From Paenibacillus sp. FSL R5-0623 (GTDB lineage: Bacteria; Bacillota; Bacilli; Paenibacillales; Paenibacillaceae), in assembly GCF_037974265.1 (NCBI RefSeq), contig NZ_CP150233.1, forward strand, positions 3,348,001 to 3,412,000: 64,000 bases of DNA, read 5' to 3'. Below the pieces are notes generated by a model. The model was given only the letters and a program-made list of their open reading frames with translations, made no database searches and had not been told where the DNA came from. Shown here one piece after another: positions 9,449-19,568 of this stretch; positions within the stretch are counted from its first letter, which is position 1; each line of letters opens with the position of its first letter. A program made the translations under genes and the position numbers.

Positions 9449-10432
9449 ATGGGGGGGATGATTCTGAGAACCACAATGACCAGTGAATCAAAGTCCGTGG
9501 AGAAACTAAGTAAACCGTTTGCCTTGAAGCAAGCATTATCCAGAAGCTGGAGGCGACATTGGCAGCTGTATCTGCTGATCCTGCCACCGATTGCTTACTT
9601 TATTATTTTCAAGTATGTACCCATGGTGAATGCAGTCCTGGCTTTTAAAGATTACAACGTCATCAAGGGGATCTGGGGCAGTCCGTGGGCCGGAACCAAG
9701 TATTTCGAATTACTTTTCAAAAATCCGGCGTTTGTCACGCTGATCAAGAACACGCTCTACATTTCGTTTTACAGCCTGATCGTTGGTTTCCCGATTCCTA
9801 TATTACTGGCGCTGGCACTGAACGAAATCAAAAACATACGATTCAAAAAAACAGTACAAATGGTGACGTATGCTCCATATTTCATCTCTACCGTTGTTAT
9901 GGTCTCCATCATTATGCTCTTTCTGTCTCCTAGGCTGGGTATTGTCAACACGATTGCAGGCGCCCTTGGTTTCGAAGCAGTGAATTTTCTCGGTGAGCCT
10001 GGACTGTTTCGATCCATCTACGTATTCTCCGATGTGTGGCAGGGAATGGGGTACTCCGCTGTGATATATCTGGCTGCTCTGGCAGGTGTTGATCCATCCC
10101 TGTATGAAGCCGCCAAAGTGGACGGAGCCAACCGAATACAGAAAATCATCAATGTTGATCTGCCTGGACTACTTCCGGCAGCCGTCATCATTCTGATCCT
10201 GAGTGTAGGGAATATCATGGCTGTTGGCTTCGAAAAAATATATTTGCTGCAAAATCCGCTCAACCTGTCTGCTTCGGAGATCATCTCCACGTATGTCTAT
10301 AAAATAGGATTGCTGAATGCCAATTACAGCTTCGCTACTGCGGTCGGCCTGTTCAACTCGGTGATTAACCTGATTCTGCTATTAATCGTAAACGCGGTTG
10401 CCAAGCGACTGTCCAATACAAGCTTATGGTAA
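9449..10432 (+). CDS. oligosaccharide ABC transporter permease, LplB type
   Basis: A permease of about 327 residues with six hydrophobic segments and the EAA loop YEAAKVDGANRIQKIINVDL. The N-terminal RHWQLYLLILPPIAYFIIFKY and FKDYNVIKGIWGSPWAG are typical of the LplB family. The start is uncertain: ATG 9449 has GGAG 6 bases upstream; ATG 9458 directly abuts a G7 run; ATG 9476 has no clear site. All give the same core. It is followed after 27 bases by a YtcP-type permease and then a binding lipoprotein. A diverged copy lies at 17646. The likely substrate is an arabinose-containing oligosaccharide, judged only from the GH127 gene in the same group. Confidence 0.85.
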   Translation: MGGMILRTTMTSESKSVEKLSKPFALKQALSRSWRRHWQLYLLILPPIAYFIIFKYVPMVNAVLAFKDYNVIKGIWGSPWAGTKYFELLFKNPAFVTLIKNTLYISFYSLIVGFPIPILLALALNEIKNIRFKKTVQMVTYAPYFISTVVMVSIIMLFLSPRLGIVNTIAGALGFEAVNFLGEPGLFRSIYVFSDVWQGMGYSAVIYLAALAGVDPSLYEAAKVDGANRIQKIINVDLPGLLPAAVIILILSVGNIMAVGFEKIYLLQNPLNLSASEIISTYVYKIGLLNANYSFATAVGLFNSVINLILLLIVNAVAKRLSNTSLW

Positions 10433-10459
10433 CGGGAGCGAAAGGAGGAGAACCAACCC

Positions 10460-11389
10460 ATGCCTAACACACAGACAAATGCAGGTCGTCCGCGGATCAA
10501 GAGCAGTAGTACGATCCGTGAATCCTGGGGAGACCGCGTATTTATAACGGTTGTTTACTTCATGCTGACTGTGGTGCTGATTGCCGTGCTGTATCCCTTG
10601 ATATATATTGTGAGTTCATCGCTCAGTAGCCCTGCTGCTGTCTCCTCGGGAAAAGTCTGGTTGTGGCCCATTGACCTGACGTTTGACGGTTACAAGTCTG
10701 TATTGCGGAATGATCAAGTCCTTACTGGTTATGCCAATTCCCTTTTCTATACAGCCTGCGGCACCTTCATCAGCGTGGCACTGACTATTATGATTGCTTA
10801 TCCATTATCCAAAAAAACGTTTGTTGGTCGCAGCTCGTTAATGATGTTTATTACCTTCACCATGCTGTTCTCGGGCGGTTTGATCCCTACCTATCTGGTG
10901 GTCAAAACCATGGGACTGATTGATACCCGCTGGGCGTTGCTGATTCCCAATGCCGTTTGGGTATGGCAAGTCATCATTGCCCGTACTTTTTTTCAGAATT
11001 CGATACCGGAAGAATTGTCCGAAGCAGCAGACATCGATGGCTGCAGTGACATCCGGTTTATCTTCAGTATTATCCTGCCACTCGCCAAACCGATTATCGC
11101 CGTGTTGTCACTTATGTACGCTGTCGGTCAGTGGAATGCATACTTTGACGCCCTCATCTACCTGAAATCACAGTCGCTCTATCCGCTACAGCTGATATTG
11201 CGCAGTATTCTTATTCTGAACAGCAGTACGGGGAACATGGATGCATCGGAAATGATCAAACAGCAGCAGATGGCTGAACTCATGAAGTACTCGTTAATTG
11301 TGATGGCCAGCTTGCCGGTGTTAATCATTTATCCATTTGTTCAAAGGTATTTCGTGCAAGGTATGTTGATTGGCTCAGTCAAAGGATAA
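10460..11389 (+). CDS. carbohydrate ABC transporter permease, YtcP type
   Basis: A 309-residue permease with AGGAGG about 12 bases before the ATG. It has six hydrophobic stretches and the EAA loop SEAADIDGCSDIRFIFSIIL. The N-terminal ESWGDRVFITVVYFMLTVV and the C-terminal YPFVQRYFVQGMLIGSVKG are hallmarks of the YtcP group that pairs with LplB permeases. It follows its partner by 27 bases and precedes the binding protein by 38 bases. A diverged copy with the same order of neighbours lies at 18626. Confidence 0.87.
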   Translation: MPNTQTNAGRPRIKSSSTIRESWGDRVFITVVYFMLTVVLIAVLYPLIYIVSSSLSSPAAVSSGKVWLWPIDLTFDGYKSVLRNDQVLTGYANSLFYTACGTFISVALTIMIAYPLSKKTFVGRSSLMMFITFTMLFSGGLIPTYLVVKTMGLIDTRWALLIPNAVWVWQVIIARTFFQNSIPEELSEAADIDGCSDIRFIFSIILPLAKPIIAVLSLMYAVGQWNAYFDALIYLKSQSLYPLQLILRSILILNSSTGNMDASEMIKQQQMAELMKYSLIVMASLPVLIIYPFVQRYFVQGMLIGSVKG

Positions 11390-11427
11390 GTTCATTTTTT
11401 CTATTATTCATGAAGGAGAGGATTATA

Positions 11428-13068
11428 TTGAAAAAAGCGGGATTCATCATTCTTGCCTGTATGCTGTTTACCTCGTTGGTACTTGCCGGATGTTCAAGTT
11501 CTGATAAGGGGAACGGGGAAGGCAGCGATCCATCAGGCAAGACAGCCATTAATGTGTTTGCTCACCAGGGTTCGGATACCAACCTGTCCACTAACAAATT
11601 CACGAAGAAAATGGAAGAGAAGTTTGATATTCAGTTTAACTGGACCACGGTTCCATTCGACGGTGCAGCGGAGAAAAGACAGATTTCCCTGGCTTCTGGT
11701 GATTATCCGGACTTGTATCTACTCATCCCTTGGGTAGATCGTTTCTCCCAGACAGACTTGTTGAAGTTTGGTCAGCAGGGGGTTATTTTGCCGCTGAATG
11801 ATCTGATTGAGGAGCATGCTCCCAATATTAAAAAAGTGCTTGAAAGCAATGACTATTATCGGGCCATGAACACTGCTCCCGACGGAAATATCTATGGTCT
11901 GACGGGTCTGAATGAATGTTTTCACTGTTCATACCCGAACAAGATGTGGGTCAACACCAAATGGATGGAACAACTGGGCCTGACCGAACCCACGACGACA
12001 GAAGAATTTAAGGAAATGCTTCGGGCATTTAAAACGAAAGACCCGAACGGGAACGGTAAAGCCGACGAAGTACCGCTAAGCGGTTCGACTGAAAATTTCG
12101 GTGTGCACATTATTCCGTACTTGATGAACGGCTTTATCTATGACGACGATCGGAATTATCTCATTGTCAATCAGGGGAAAGTGGAGACCGTAGTGAACAA
12201 ACCGGAGTGGAAAGAAGGGCTTGCCTATATTAAATCCCTGTACGATGAAGGGTTGATTGATCCAGGGGCATTTACCCAAAACGTCGGGGCCTTCAAAAAA
12301 ATTGGCGATAACGCTGATGCACAGCTTCTTGGTGCGGGAGCAGCGATGCATCCATCGTTATTCGTAACGACTGCGGAAGGTTCACCTTACGGAAATGATT
12401 ACAATCCCATCCCTCCATTGAAGGGACCCCATGCTGCTTATGCTACGTACAACTATCCAATTGATCCCGGAGCGTCCTTTGTACTGACAAACAAAGCCAG
12501 TGAGGCAACGCAGATCGCGGCCATAAAGCTGCTGGATTATATCTATACCCAGGAAGGAACCATGGCATCATATCTGGGAGAAGAGGGCGTAAGCTGGCGC
12601 AAACCACAAGAAGGAGAAGTGGCGCTCAATGATCAGATTGAGCCGTTATATAAAGCCATTCCGCTTCCTCCTGGAGAAGAACCTCGTAATGACAGTTGGG
12701 CTGCATTGAGTCAGTACAATCATTATCAGGCATATCGGGACTCCGAAGTACAGGGGACAGACATCTATGCCAATGATGGTGGTGAGCGACGTCTCTATGA
12801 GGCGACATTGTTAATGGAAGGCAAGGAACCAAAAGAGATTTTCCCTCATTGGGCATTGTGGGTAGATCCGTCCCAAGCTGATGAAGCCAGCATGATGCAG
12901 ACCAATCTCAAGGATTACATCGATCAGAACGCCCTGCAATTTATTACTGGCGCCAAAAGTCTGGATAAGGATTGGGATGAATATGTGAAAGGCCTGGAGG
13001 GACTGAACATTAATCGATATCTGGAGATTATGCAGGCTTCCTATGATACTTCTTCTGTTTCCAAATAA
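11428..13068 (+). CDS. extracellular solute-binding lipoprotein (oligosaccharide)
   Basis: A 546-residue protein. TTG 11428 is chosen because AAGGAGAGG ends 6 bases upstream; the ATG at 11410 lies within that ribosome binding site. The signal peptide ends in LVLAGC, so the mature protein is lipid-anchored. It contains the DPNGNGKADEVPL calcium-loop-like segment seen in LplA/YtcQ-type binding proteins and a cysteine pair in NECFHCSYPNK. It delivers substrate to the two permeases upstream. The paralogue at 19569 shares these motifs. A GH127 gene follows after 60 bases. Confidence 0.87.
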   Translation: MKKAGFIILACMLFTSLVLAGCSSSDKGNGEGSDPSGKTAINVFAHQGSDTNLSTNKFTKKMEEKFDIQFNWTTVPFDGAAEKRQISLASGDYPDLYLLIPWVDRFSQTDLLKFGQQGVILPLNDLIEEHAPNIKKVLESNDYYRAMNTAPDGNIYGLTGLNECFHCSYPNKMWVNTKWMEQLGLTEPTTTEEFKEMLRAFKTKDPNGNGKADEVPLSGSTENFGVHIIPYLMNGFIYDDDRNYLIVNQGKVETVVNKPEWKEGLAYIKSLYDEGLIDPGAFTQNVGAFKKIGDNADAQLLGAGAAMHPSLFVTTAEGSPYGNDYNPIPPLKGPHAAYATYNYPIDPGASFVLTNKASEATQIAAIKLLDYIYTQEGTMASYLGEEGVSWRKPQEGEVALNDQIEPLYKAIPLPPGEEPRNDSWAALSQYNHYQAYRDSEVQGTDIYANDGGERRLYEATLLMEGKEPKEIFPHWALWVDPSQADEASMMQTNLKDYIDQNALQFITGAKSLDKDWDEYVKGLEGLNINRYLEIMQASYDTSSVSK

Positions 13069-13128
13069 TTAAAGGATCTGAAGGTACAAGGTTATGCGTT
13101 CAGATATCTAGTTGAAACGAGGTGCCCT

Positions 13129-14973
13129 TTGTTTACCAACTTTAGCCTGAATGAAGTCAGGTTGACGAATGGAGATTTTGCTCATCGCCAGCAGCTTGTG
13201 CAAACCTATTTGATGTCATTCAACTTGGAACGGCTAGTACACACGTTCAGGCTAAATGCCGGAATGCCATCGTGCGCAGAACCGTTGAATGGCTGGGAAG
13301 CCGAAAATTGCAGCCTTAGAGGACATTTTACAGGACATTTTCTATCGGCATGTGCCAAGTTGGCTTTTGCCAATCAGCATCGGGCACTCACGGCAAAAGC
13401 CAACGAGATCGTGGATATTCTGGAATCCTGTGCACGTTCGGACGGCTATCTAAGCGCATTTGGGGAAGATCAGCTTGACCTGTTGGAAATCGAACAGAAC
13501 CGAAAGGTATGGGCACCGTACTACACCCTGCATAAAATAATGCAGGGACTCATCGACTGCCATATATATCTGGGCAATGTGAAGGCGCTAACGCTTGGAG
13601 TGAAACTGGCCCATTATATATCTGGGCGGTTTGCGAGGCTCTCTTTGTGGCAAATCGATGGCATTCTCCGCTGTACAAAGCTGAATCCGGCAAATGAGTT
13701 CGGGGGAATGGGCGATGCGCTTTACTCACTCCATGAACTTACCGGGGATGTGAAAATACTGGAGCTTGCACATCTGTTCGACAGAGACTATTTTATAGGC
13801 CCCCTCGTTAACAGTCAGGATGTGCTTGCAGATTTGCATGCCAACACCCATCTTCCCATGATTATAGCGGCAATGCACCGTCACGAGATTACGGGTGAGA
13901 AGCAGTACAGAAAGGCGGCTGTACATTTTTACGAATGTTTGAAGGGAAGAACATTTGCCAATGGCAATAACAGTTCAAAGGCTTCATTTCCTGTTCAAGG
14001 CGAGGTTTCCGAAAAATCGGAACATTGGGGCGGCTTCGGAAGAATGGAAGATGCGCTAACAGGTGGAGAGAGTGAGAGCTGCTGTGCTCACAACACAGAA
14101 CGCATGTTGGAGCGATTGCTTTCATGGTCCGATGCGGTTGAATACCTGGATCATATGGAATCATTGAAATATAACGCGATTCTGAACAGTGCGAGCAGCC
14201 AAACAGGGCTGTCACAATACCACCAGCCAATGGGAAACGGTGTAACTAAAACCTTCAGCAGCACCTATGATTCCTTCTGGTGCTGTACGGGTTCCGGCAT
14301 CGAGGCGATGAGTGAACTGCAGAAAAACATCTGGTTCAGAAGCGGAAACAAACTGCTGTTGAATGCATTCATCTCGTCAACCCTTGAGTGGAGCGAGTAT
14401 ACCCGGATTGAGCAGCGCAGCACATTTCCCGATAACCTTGCTTCCAGCCTGGTCATCAAGACGGTCAGACCAGTGACATTGGCCTTGTACCTGAAGGCGA
14501 AGTCTGTCACAGCGGTTACAATCAACTCCAAGACGGCAAATTTACAATATAAGAACGGATACATTGTCCTGGAGCGAGAATTTCATGATTGGGATATCAT
14601 TGAGATTGGAATTGATGCCAAGTTACATCTGGTTCCACTACAAGGTTCGGACAGCATGGCCGCAGTAATGTATGGCAGTATTCTGCTTGCACAGCTGGGT
14701 GAGTACAGAAGAGTGAAGGGAATAACGGCAGGTAATCTGCATGAGAAGATCGTCAGACTTCCCCAGGAACAACTGGTATTCACCGCAGAAAGTGAGCAAG
14801 GAGAAGTATTAAACTTCATTCCGCTGTTTCGGGTGGAGGAAGAAAGATACACTGTCTACCTGGATTTGCATAATGATGCTTCTGCTGTCCAGCCGTTCTC
14901 CATAGCCGAGACCGGCAGCGCGGCTTACGAGAACCAGACAACCAATAATTATGAAGAGGCATCCAGATCCTAA
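13129..14973 (+). CDS. GH127-family beta-L-arabinofuranosidase
   Basis: A 614-residue protein from a TTG start at 13129, just after ACGAGGTG. No signal peptide is present, so it acts in the cytoplasm. The N-terminal RLTNGDFAHRQQL..YL and FRLNAGMPS are typical of the former DUF1680. The catalytic zinc site of the family is a Glu and three Cys. Here Glu316 and Cys318 in ESESCC and Cys385-Cys386 in FWCCTGSG fit; Cys385 corresponds to the nucleophile Cys417 of the Bifidobacterium longum enzyme as I recall it. It should release beta-L-arabinofuranose from imported arabino-oligosaccharides. GH146 or another DUF1680 relative is the main alternative. It ends the operon, before a terminator. Confidence 0.85.
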   Translation: MFTNFSLNEVRLTNGDFAHRQQLVQTYLMSFNLERLVHTFRLNAGMPSCAEPLNGWEAENCSLRGHFTGHFLSACAKLAFANQHRALTAKANEIVDILESCARSDGYLSAFGEDQLDLLEIEQNRKVWAPYYTLHKIMQGLIDCHIYLGNVKALTLGVKLAHYISGRFARLSLWQIDGILRCTKLNPANEFGGMGDALYSLHELTGDVKILELAHLFDRDYFIGPLVNSQDVLADLHANTHLPMIIAAMHRHEITGEKQYRKAAVHFYECLKGRTFANGNNSSKASFPVQGEVSEKSEHWGGFGRMEDALTGGESESCCAHNTERMLERLLSWSDAVEYLDHMESLKYNAILNSASSQTGLSQYHQPMGNGVTKTFSSTYDSFWCCTGSGIEAMSELQKNIWFRSGNKLLLNAFISSTLEWSEYTRIEQRSTFPDNLASSLVIKTVRPVTLALYLKAKSVTAVTINSKTANLQYKNGYIVLEREFHDWDIIEIGIDAKLHLVPLQGSDSMAAVMYGSILLAQLGEYRRVKGITAGNLHEKIVRLPQEQLVFTAESEQGEVLNFIPLFRVEEERYTVYLDLHNDASAVQPFSIAETGSAAYENQTTNNYEEASRS

Positions 14974-15023
14974 AGAAGCATGGAATACAGAGCGGGAAAA
15001 GTTACTCTCTGTATTTGCACACC

Positions 15024-15073
15024 GAAACGTTCCCGGTTCGCAGTTAGTACTTGCGAGCTGGGAATGTTTTTTT
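15024..15073 (+). terminator. rho-independent terminator after the GH127 gene
   Basis: AACGTTCCCGGTTCGCA pairs, with a few mismatches, with TGCGAGCTGGGAATGTT, followed by a run of T. It separates the two duplicated transport blocks. Confidence 0.85.
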
Positions 15074-15190
15074 ATTTACATAAATTAAATCGTAATATCA
15101 TTGCATCCTTCTTAAAATTCTGTGATTGAACCTGTTTTCCCGGTCAGATATCATATGAACATCATTTCATTGTCTGGAGGGGAGACGTGC

Positions 15191-17437
15191 ATGAAGAGGA
15201 AGATCTTTTATTATCGACAGCTGTTATCCTACATTCCTGTCTTTTTCATTGTAGTTACCTTTATGTTTTTCTTATACTACCAATTGCTGAGCAGTCAGAG
15301 TCGTAAGGAAGCGATCATGGCGAATGAAAGCTTGCTTGTTCAGGCCATGAATCTGGTTGATTCTTCACTGAAAACGATGGAGCAAGAACTGCTTTCCGAA
15401 TTGCTGCACAATAATGAGCTTTTCTTATTTTGGAATGCCAGCCAAACGGACAACGACTACCTGCACATTCAGATAGCCGAGTTCATGAGACAGTTCAAGC
15501 AGGATCATCCGCTAGTGGATTCGATCTATGTTGTTCGAACGCATCATCCGGTTGTCATTAGTGACGCAACCATCACAACGTTGGAGGATTTTTCAGATGC
15601 TCCATTTATCCACTCACAGTTAACAAAGTCGGGGAATCACTGGACGGAACTCAGGAAGTTTGAACCCTTTTCCATTGTAGGTTATCGCCAGGTTGTCAGT
15701 CTAGTGCTCAGAAGTCCCGTTCTCCTTAACGGGGAAGGGCTGCTTGTTGTTAACCTGTCCCCCGGCAAAATGACCGAACTTGTCAACGGAATCTATGAAC
15801 AGCAGATCAGCTATACCCGAATTCTGGATGGGGCAGGGCAGGATATTCTCGACTTGGCCGGGGCGGAGCATGACGATCTGTCTGTTGTTACGCAGAAAAC
15901 CTCAGCATTAACCGGGTGGACGTATGTGAGCGGACCATTAAACGGTATTTTTGTAAACGCTACCAATGTCCTGTATAACGTCTGGTTTGTGATAGGCATC
16001 GTCATGATTATCGTCGGGGTTGGCTGGTTTTTTTACATTACGCGAAAAAGCTATAAGCCTATTGAACAGATCATCTCCAGGATCAACAGTTTTCCGCAGT
16101 TTAAGGATAGTCCTGTCTCGCAGGATCATCAGGGGCTTAAAGACGAGTTTGCATTCATTGAATCAGCACTGAATCTTTTTCTGGCACAGAATCGCATTTA
16201 CCAGCAGCAAAATCGTGAAGATGAACAATTGAAGAAAACATATCTGCTCCAGCAATTGCTGGATGGCCAATATCCTGAGAATCCAAGCCAATGGGACTCA
16301 CAGCAAAACGGATTTCAATTGAATGATCTAAACCAAAAACAGGTCATCTGTGTCGTAGAAATGGATGATTATGCTCGTTTTGTACAGTATTACTTGCCTC
16401 GGGATCAATATTTACTGAAGTTCGCCATTCTGAGCGTCATTCAGGAAACGGCTGAACAACACGGTTATACGATATGGGCGGGATGGATTTCGGGTGATGT
16501 TCTGGGAGCCATGCTGCAATTGGAGGATGAACAGGGAGTTGACCCACATCTGCTTCAGATGTTCGAGGATACACGGACGTGGATTGAGCAAAACATGAAT
16601 CTCAGAATCAGTGTTGGTGTGGGAAGCATCGCCAATACGTATACGCATATTCCTGATTCTTATCGCCAAGCGCTGCAAGCGTTGAAATACAAGATGGTTT
16701 TGGGTGGCAACCAGGTCATTCTGTTTTCCAACGTAGATCAGGATAAAAAGGCAGGAGCGTTTGACTATTTCCAACTGGTTCATGCCATGGCACAATCCCT
16801 GCGTACAGCGAAGTCTGACTGGGGACAGCAATACAATACGATTATGCAGCAGATTGAGCAGGATATTCTGGACCGGGATAATATTGTAAGTCTGGTCGGG
16901 TATATGATCTATTCCATAGAGCGGGAAATAAGCAGACTTCCCAAAGAATTTCAAGAACTGTGGGCAGCAGAGGTCGAACCCTCCTTGCAGGATGCGTTGT
17001 CCTCTTCCGAGACGTTCCAGCAGCTTGAGGCGAATGTACGTCAACCGCTGGAGCAGCTGACAGAGCAGATTCGTATTTTTCAGGAGAAACGAACACATTC
17101 GGAACGGATTTTTGAGATTCGCAAATGCATTGAACGGGAGTATGGCAATCCTGAGCTCTCCCTCGATTATCTGGCGCAGCAATTCCAGCTTAGTCCCAAA
17201 TCCATCAGCAAATTGTTTAAGGAAATGACGGGCAACAAGTTTGTCGATTATCTAATTGATGTTCGAATCAAGCGTGCAAAGCAATTACTGGAACAAACGA
17301 CGTTGTCCGTGAATGAGGTTGCAGAGGAAGTGGGATACGCCAATGTGATTTCTTTTGGCCGGGCGTTCAAAAAACATGTAAATACTTCACCCGGAGAATA
17401 TCGTAAATGGGCGCTAAATCGAATTGAGATGAGGTAA
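15191..17437 (+). CDS. membrane-anchored AraC-family transcriptional regulator
   Basis: A 748-residue protein from ATG 15191, preceded by GGAGGGGAG. Membrane helices lie at about residues 8-30 and 258-283, with an extracytoplasmic sensor region between them and a C-terminal AraC domain (LDYLAQQFQLSPKSISKLFK, then VNEVAEEVGYANVISFGRAF). It has the same design and the same position relative to a permease-permease-lipoprotein set as the regulator at 6950, so the two are probably diverged copies with different ligands. It is expected to control the genes at 17646-21203. No kinase motif is present; this is a one-component membrane regulator. Confidence 0.85.
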   Translation: MKRKIFYYRQLLSYIPVFFIVVTFMFFLYYQLLSSQSRKEAIMANESLLVQAMNLVDSSLKTMEQELLSELLHNNELFLFWNASQTDNDYLHIQIAEFMRQFKQDHPLVDSIYVVRTHHPVVISDATITTLEDFSDAPFIHSQLTKSGNHWTELRKFEPFSIVGYRQVVSLVLRSPVLLNGEGLLVVNLSPGKMTELVNGIYEQQISYTRILDGAGQDILDLAGAEHDDLSVVTQKTSALTGWTYVSGPLNGIFVNATNVLYNVWFVIGIVMIIVGVGWFFYITRKSYKPIEQIISRINSFPQFKDSPVSQDHQGLKDEFAFIESALNLFLAQNRIYQQQNREDEQLKKTYLLQQLLDGQYPENPSQWDSQQNGFQLNDLNQKQVICVVEMDDYARFVQYYLPRDQYLLKFAILSVIQETAEQHGYTIWAGWISGDVLGAMLQLEDEQGVDPHLLQMFEDTRTWIEQNMNLRISVGVGSIANTYTHIPDSYRQALQALKYKMVLGGNQVILFSNVDQDKKAGAFDYFQLVHAMAQSLRTAKSDWGQQYNTIMQQIEQDILDRDNIVSLVGYMIYSIEREISRLPKEFQELWAAEVEPSLQDALSSSETFQQLEANVRQPLEQLTEQIRIFQEKRTHSERIFEIRKCIEREYGNPELSLDYLAQQFQLSPKSISKLFKEMTGNKFVDYLIDVRIKRAKQLLEQTTLSVNEVAEEVGYANVISFGRAFKKHVNTSPGEYRKWALNRIEMR

Positions 17438-17645
17438 TGTTGAGCGATAAATCCTTGTTAGATGCACAGTGGGTCAAAGACGAATAATGTTTGTATGGAG
17501 AAAAAGATTGGTTCACATGCTATAACTCCCGCTTCAGTTGATACAGGTCTTTTGAGGAAATAGGTTGCATCTGTGAAAGATGTATATTGTTCGAGGATGC
17601 ATTGTCTGTTTAAGATGGCACCATTACATGCAAAGGAGCGTGACA

Positions 17646-18614
17646 ATGGACAGCAAATCATCCTTCACCGTTTCACCTCGGCAAGAGCCTGTGTTATCCG
17701 AAAAGTCACCAAGCGGCATTGCCCGCAAAATGGGCAGACACTGGCAGTTTTATCTGTTAGTTTTGCTGCCTATGTTGTACATTCTCATGTTCAAATACGT
17801 TCCGATGTTTGGCGTGCTGATTGCTTTTAAGGATTATAATGTCGTACAGGGAATATGGGGAAGTCCATGGGCAGGTCTCAAGTATTTTGAACAACTGTTT
17901 CAGGCACCATTCTTCTGGCAGTATTTTCGAAATACGCTAGTAATTTCGTTATATGGTCTGCTCGTCAACTTCCCGTTACCCATCTTGCTTGCGCTGGCAT
18001 TAAACGAGATCCGGAACGGCTTTTTCAAAAAAACAGTACAAATGGTCACTTACGCACCCTATTTCATTTCAACGGTAATCATCGTATCCATCCTGATCGT
18101 CAATCTGTCACCCAATGTCGGACTTGTCAGCAATCTGTTCAGATTATTCGGGATGGAACCGATTGACTTCATGGGCAGCGCCAGCATGTTCAAGACAATC
18201 TATGTATTTTCGGATGCGTGGCAATTCATGGGGTACAACGCCATCATCTACATTGCAGCCTTGTCTGGTGTAAACCCCGAGTTGTACGAGGCCGCCAGGG
18301 TGGACGGGGCAACACGACTGCAACGGATGATAAACATTGATATTCCCAGCTTGGTCCCCGTGATGTCCATTCTGTTGATCTTGAGTGTGGGCTCAACTAT
18401 GAGTGTAGGCTTCGAAAAAATATATCTGATGCAGAACCCGTTGAACCAAAATGCATCTGAAGTCATCTCAACTTATGTCTATAAAGTCGGATTGCTGAAC
18501 TCCGATTTCAGCTTTTCCGCTGCCATCGGCCTGTTTAATTCCGTTGTAAACTTTGCACTGCTCGTGCTGGTGAACCTGATATCTAAAAAGGTCTCATCCA
18601 ATAGCTTATGGTAG
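17646..18614 (+). CDS. oligosaccharide ABC transporter permease, LplB type
   Basis: A 322-residue permease; ATG 17646 follows AAAGGAGCG by 6 bases. Hydrophobic segments start at RHWQFYLLVLLPMLYILMFKY, and the EAA loop reads YEAARVDGATRLQRMINIDI. It closely resembles the permease at 9449 (shared FKDYNVVQGIWGSPWAG and ISTYVYKVGLLN patterns). The 208 bases before it, between the regulator gene and this ATG, contain no recognised gene or clear regulatory motif. Its partner permease starts 12 bases after its stop. Confidence 0.87.
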   Translation: MDSKSSFTVSPRQEPVLSEKSPSGIARKMGRHWQFYLLVLLPMLYILMFKYVPMFGVLIAFKDYNVVQGIWGSPWAGLKYFEQLFQAPFFWQYFRNTLVISLYGLLVNFPLPILLALALNEIRNGFFKKTVQMVTYAPYFISTVIIVSILIVNLSPNVGLVSNLFRLFGMEPIDFMGSASMFKTIYVFSDAWQFMGYNAIIYIAALSGVNPELYEAARVDGATRLQRMINIDIPSLVPVMSILLILSVGSTMSVGFEKIYLMQNPLNQNASEVISTYVYKVGLLNSDFSFSAAIGLFNSVVNFALLVLVNLISKKVSSNSLW

Positions 18615-18625
18615 GGAGGAAAATG

Positions 18626-19522
18626 ATGAAAAGCGTCGCCATACGAGAATCTGCTACCGATCGATTGTTCATGAGTATCATTTATCTGTTTTTAGCGTTC
18701 ATTCTGTTTATCATTTTGTTTCCCTTGCTTCATATTTTAAGCGCTTCCTTTAGCTCTCCGTCAGCAGTTTCTTCCGGAAGGGTGTGGCTTTGGCCAGTCG
18801 AATTCAGCTGGATTGGATATCAGGCCGCATTCCAAAATAAAGACATCTGGATCGGATTTGGTAATTCCCTGTTCTATACCATGGCGGGGACAGTGCTAAA
18901 TGTGTCGTTTACGGTGATGATCGCATATCCATTGGCTAGAAGGTCGTTCTATGGGCGCAACATCATCATGCTTTTGCTTGTTGTGACGATGTTTTTTGAC
19001 GGAGGACTGATCCCCAACTATCTGCTTGTGAAATCCCTTGGGCTGCTCGACACACGCTGGTCCATGATTCTTCCGGGGGCATTCGCTGTGTTTCAGGTCA
19101 TTATCGCCCGGACATTTTTTCAATCCACCATCCCGGATGATCTGGCCGAGGCCGCACAGATTGACGGATGCAGCGATTTAGCCTTTATATGGCGGGTGGT
19201 ATTGCCGTTATCAAAGCCGGTTCTTGCCGTACTGGCGCTTATGTATGCGGTTGGGCATTGGAATACGTATTTCAATGCACTGATTTATTTAAGTGATTAT
19301 ACAAAATTTCCATTACAAATCTTCCTTCGTAACCTGCTTATCTTGAATGCAGATAACTCGGATATGTACGTTAATATCAGCGCTCAGGCTGTTCAACAGG
19401 GATTAAAGGATTTGCTGCAATATTCACTTATTGTGATCGCGAGTGTACCCGTGCTTGTTATATATCCTTTTGTACAGAAACATTTTGTTAAAGGGGTCAT
19501 GATTGGCTCTCTGAAGGGGTAG
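18626..19522 (+). CDS. carbohydrate ABC transporter permease, YtcP type
   Basis: A 298-residue permease. Three in-frame ATGs occur at 18608, 18623 and 18626; the last is preferred because GGGAGG at 18614-18619 is 6 bases away. It has six hydrophobic stretches and the EAA loop AEAAQIDGCSDLAFIWRVVL. It is close to the YtcP-type permease at 10460 (shared SSPSAVSSGRVWLWP and GGLIPNYLLVKSLGL patterns). It belongs to the operon with the LplB-type gene and the following binding protein. Confidence 0.87.
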   Translation: MKSVAIRESATDRLFMSIIYLFLAFILFIILFPLLHILSASFSSPSAVSSGRVWLWPVEFSWIGYQAAFQNKDIWIGFGNSLFYTMAGTVLNVSFTVMIAYPLARRSFYGRNIIMLLLVVTMFFDGGLIPNYLLVKSLGLLDTRWSMILPGAFAVFQVIIARTFFQSTIPDDLAEAAQIDGCSDLAFIWRVVLPLSKPVLAVLALMYAVGHWNTYFNALIYLSDYTKFPLQIFLRNLLILNADNSDMYVNISAQAVQQGLKDLLQYSLIVIASVPVLVIYPFVQKHFVKGVMIGSLKG

Positions 19523-19568
19523 CGACTAACCAAATATGAGCTTGATTTATTACAAGGGGGAATTGTAG

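Noticed and set aside
16412..17182. Long antisense open frame of 256 codons
   Set aside because: It is opposite the membrane AraC regulator gene, has no start signals and no recognisable domain; explained by codon bias on the coding strand.
18737..18752. cre-like TTTTAAGCGCTTCC
   Set aside because: It is inside the YtcP-type permease coding sequence, about 110 bases past its start, with no sign of a nearby promoter.
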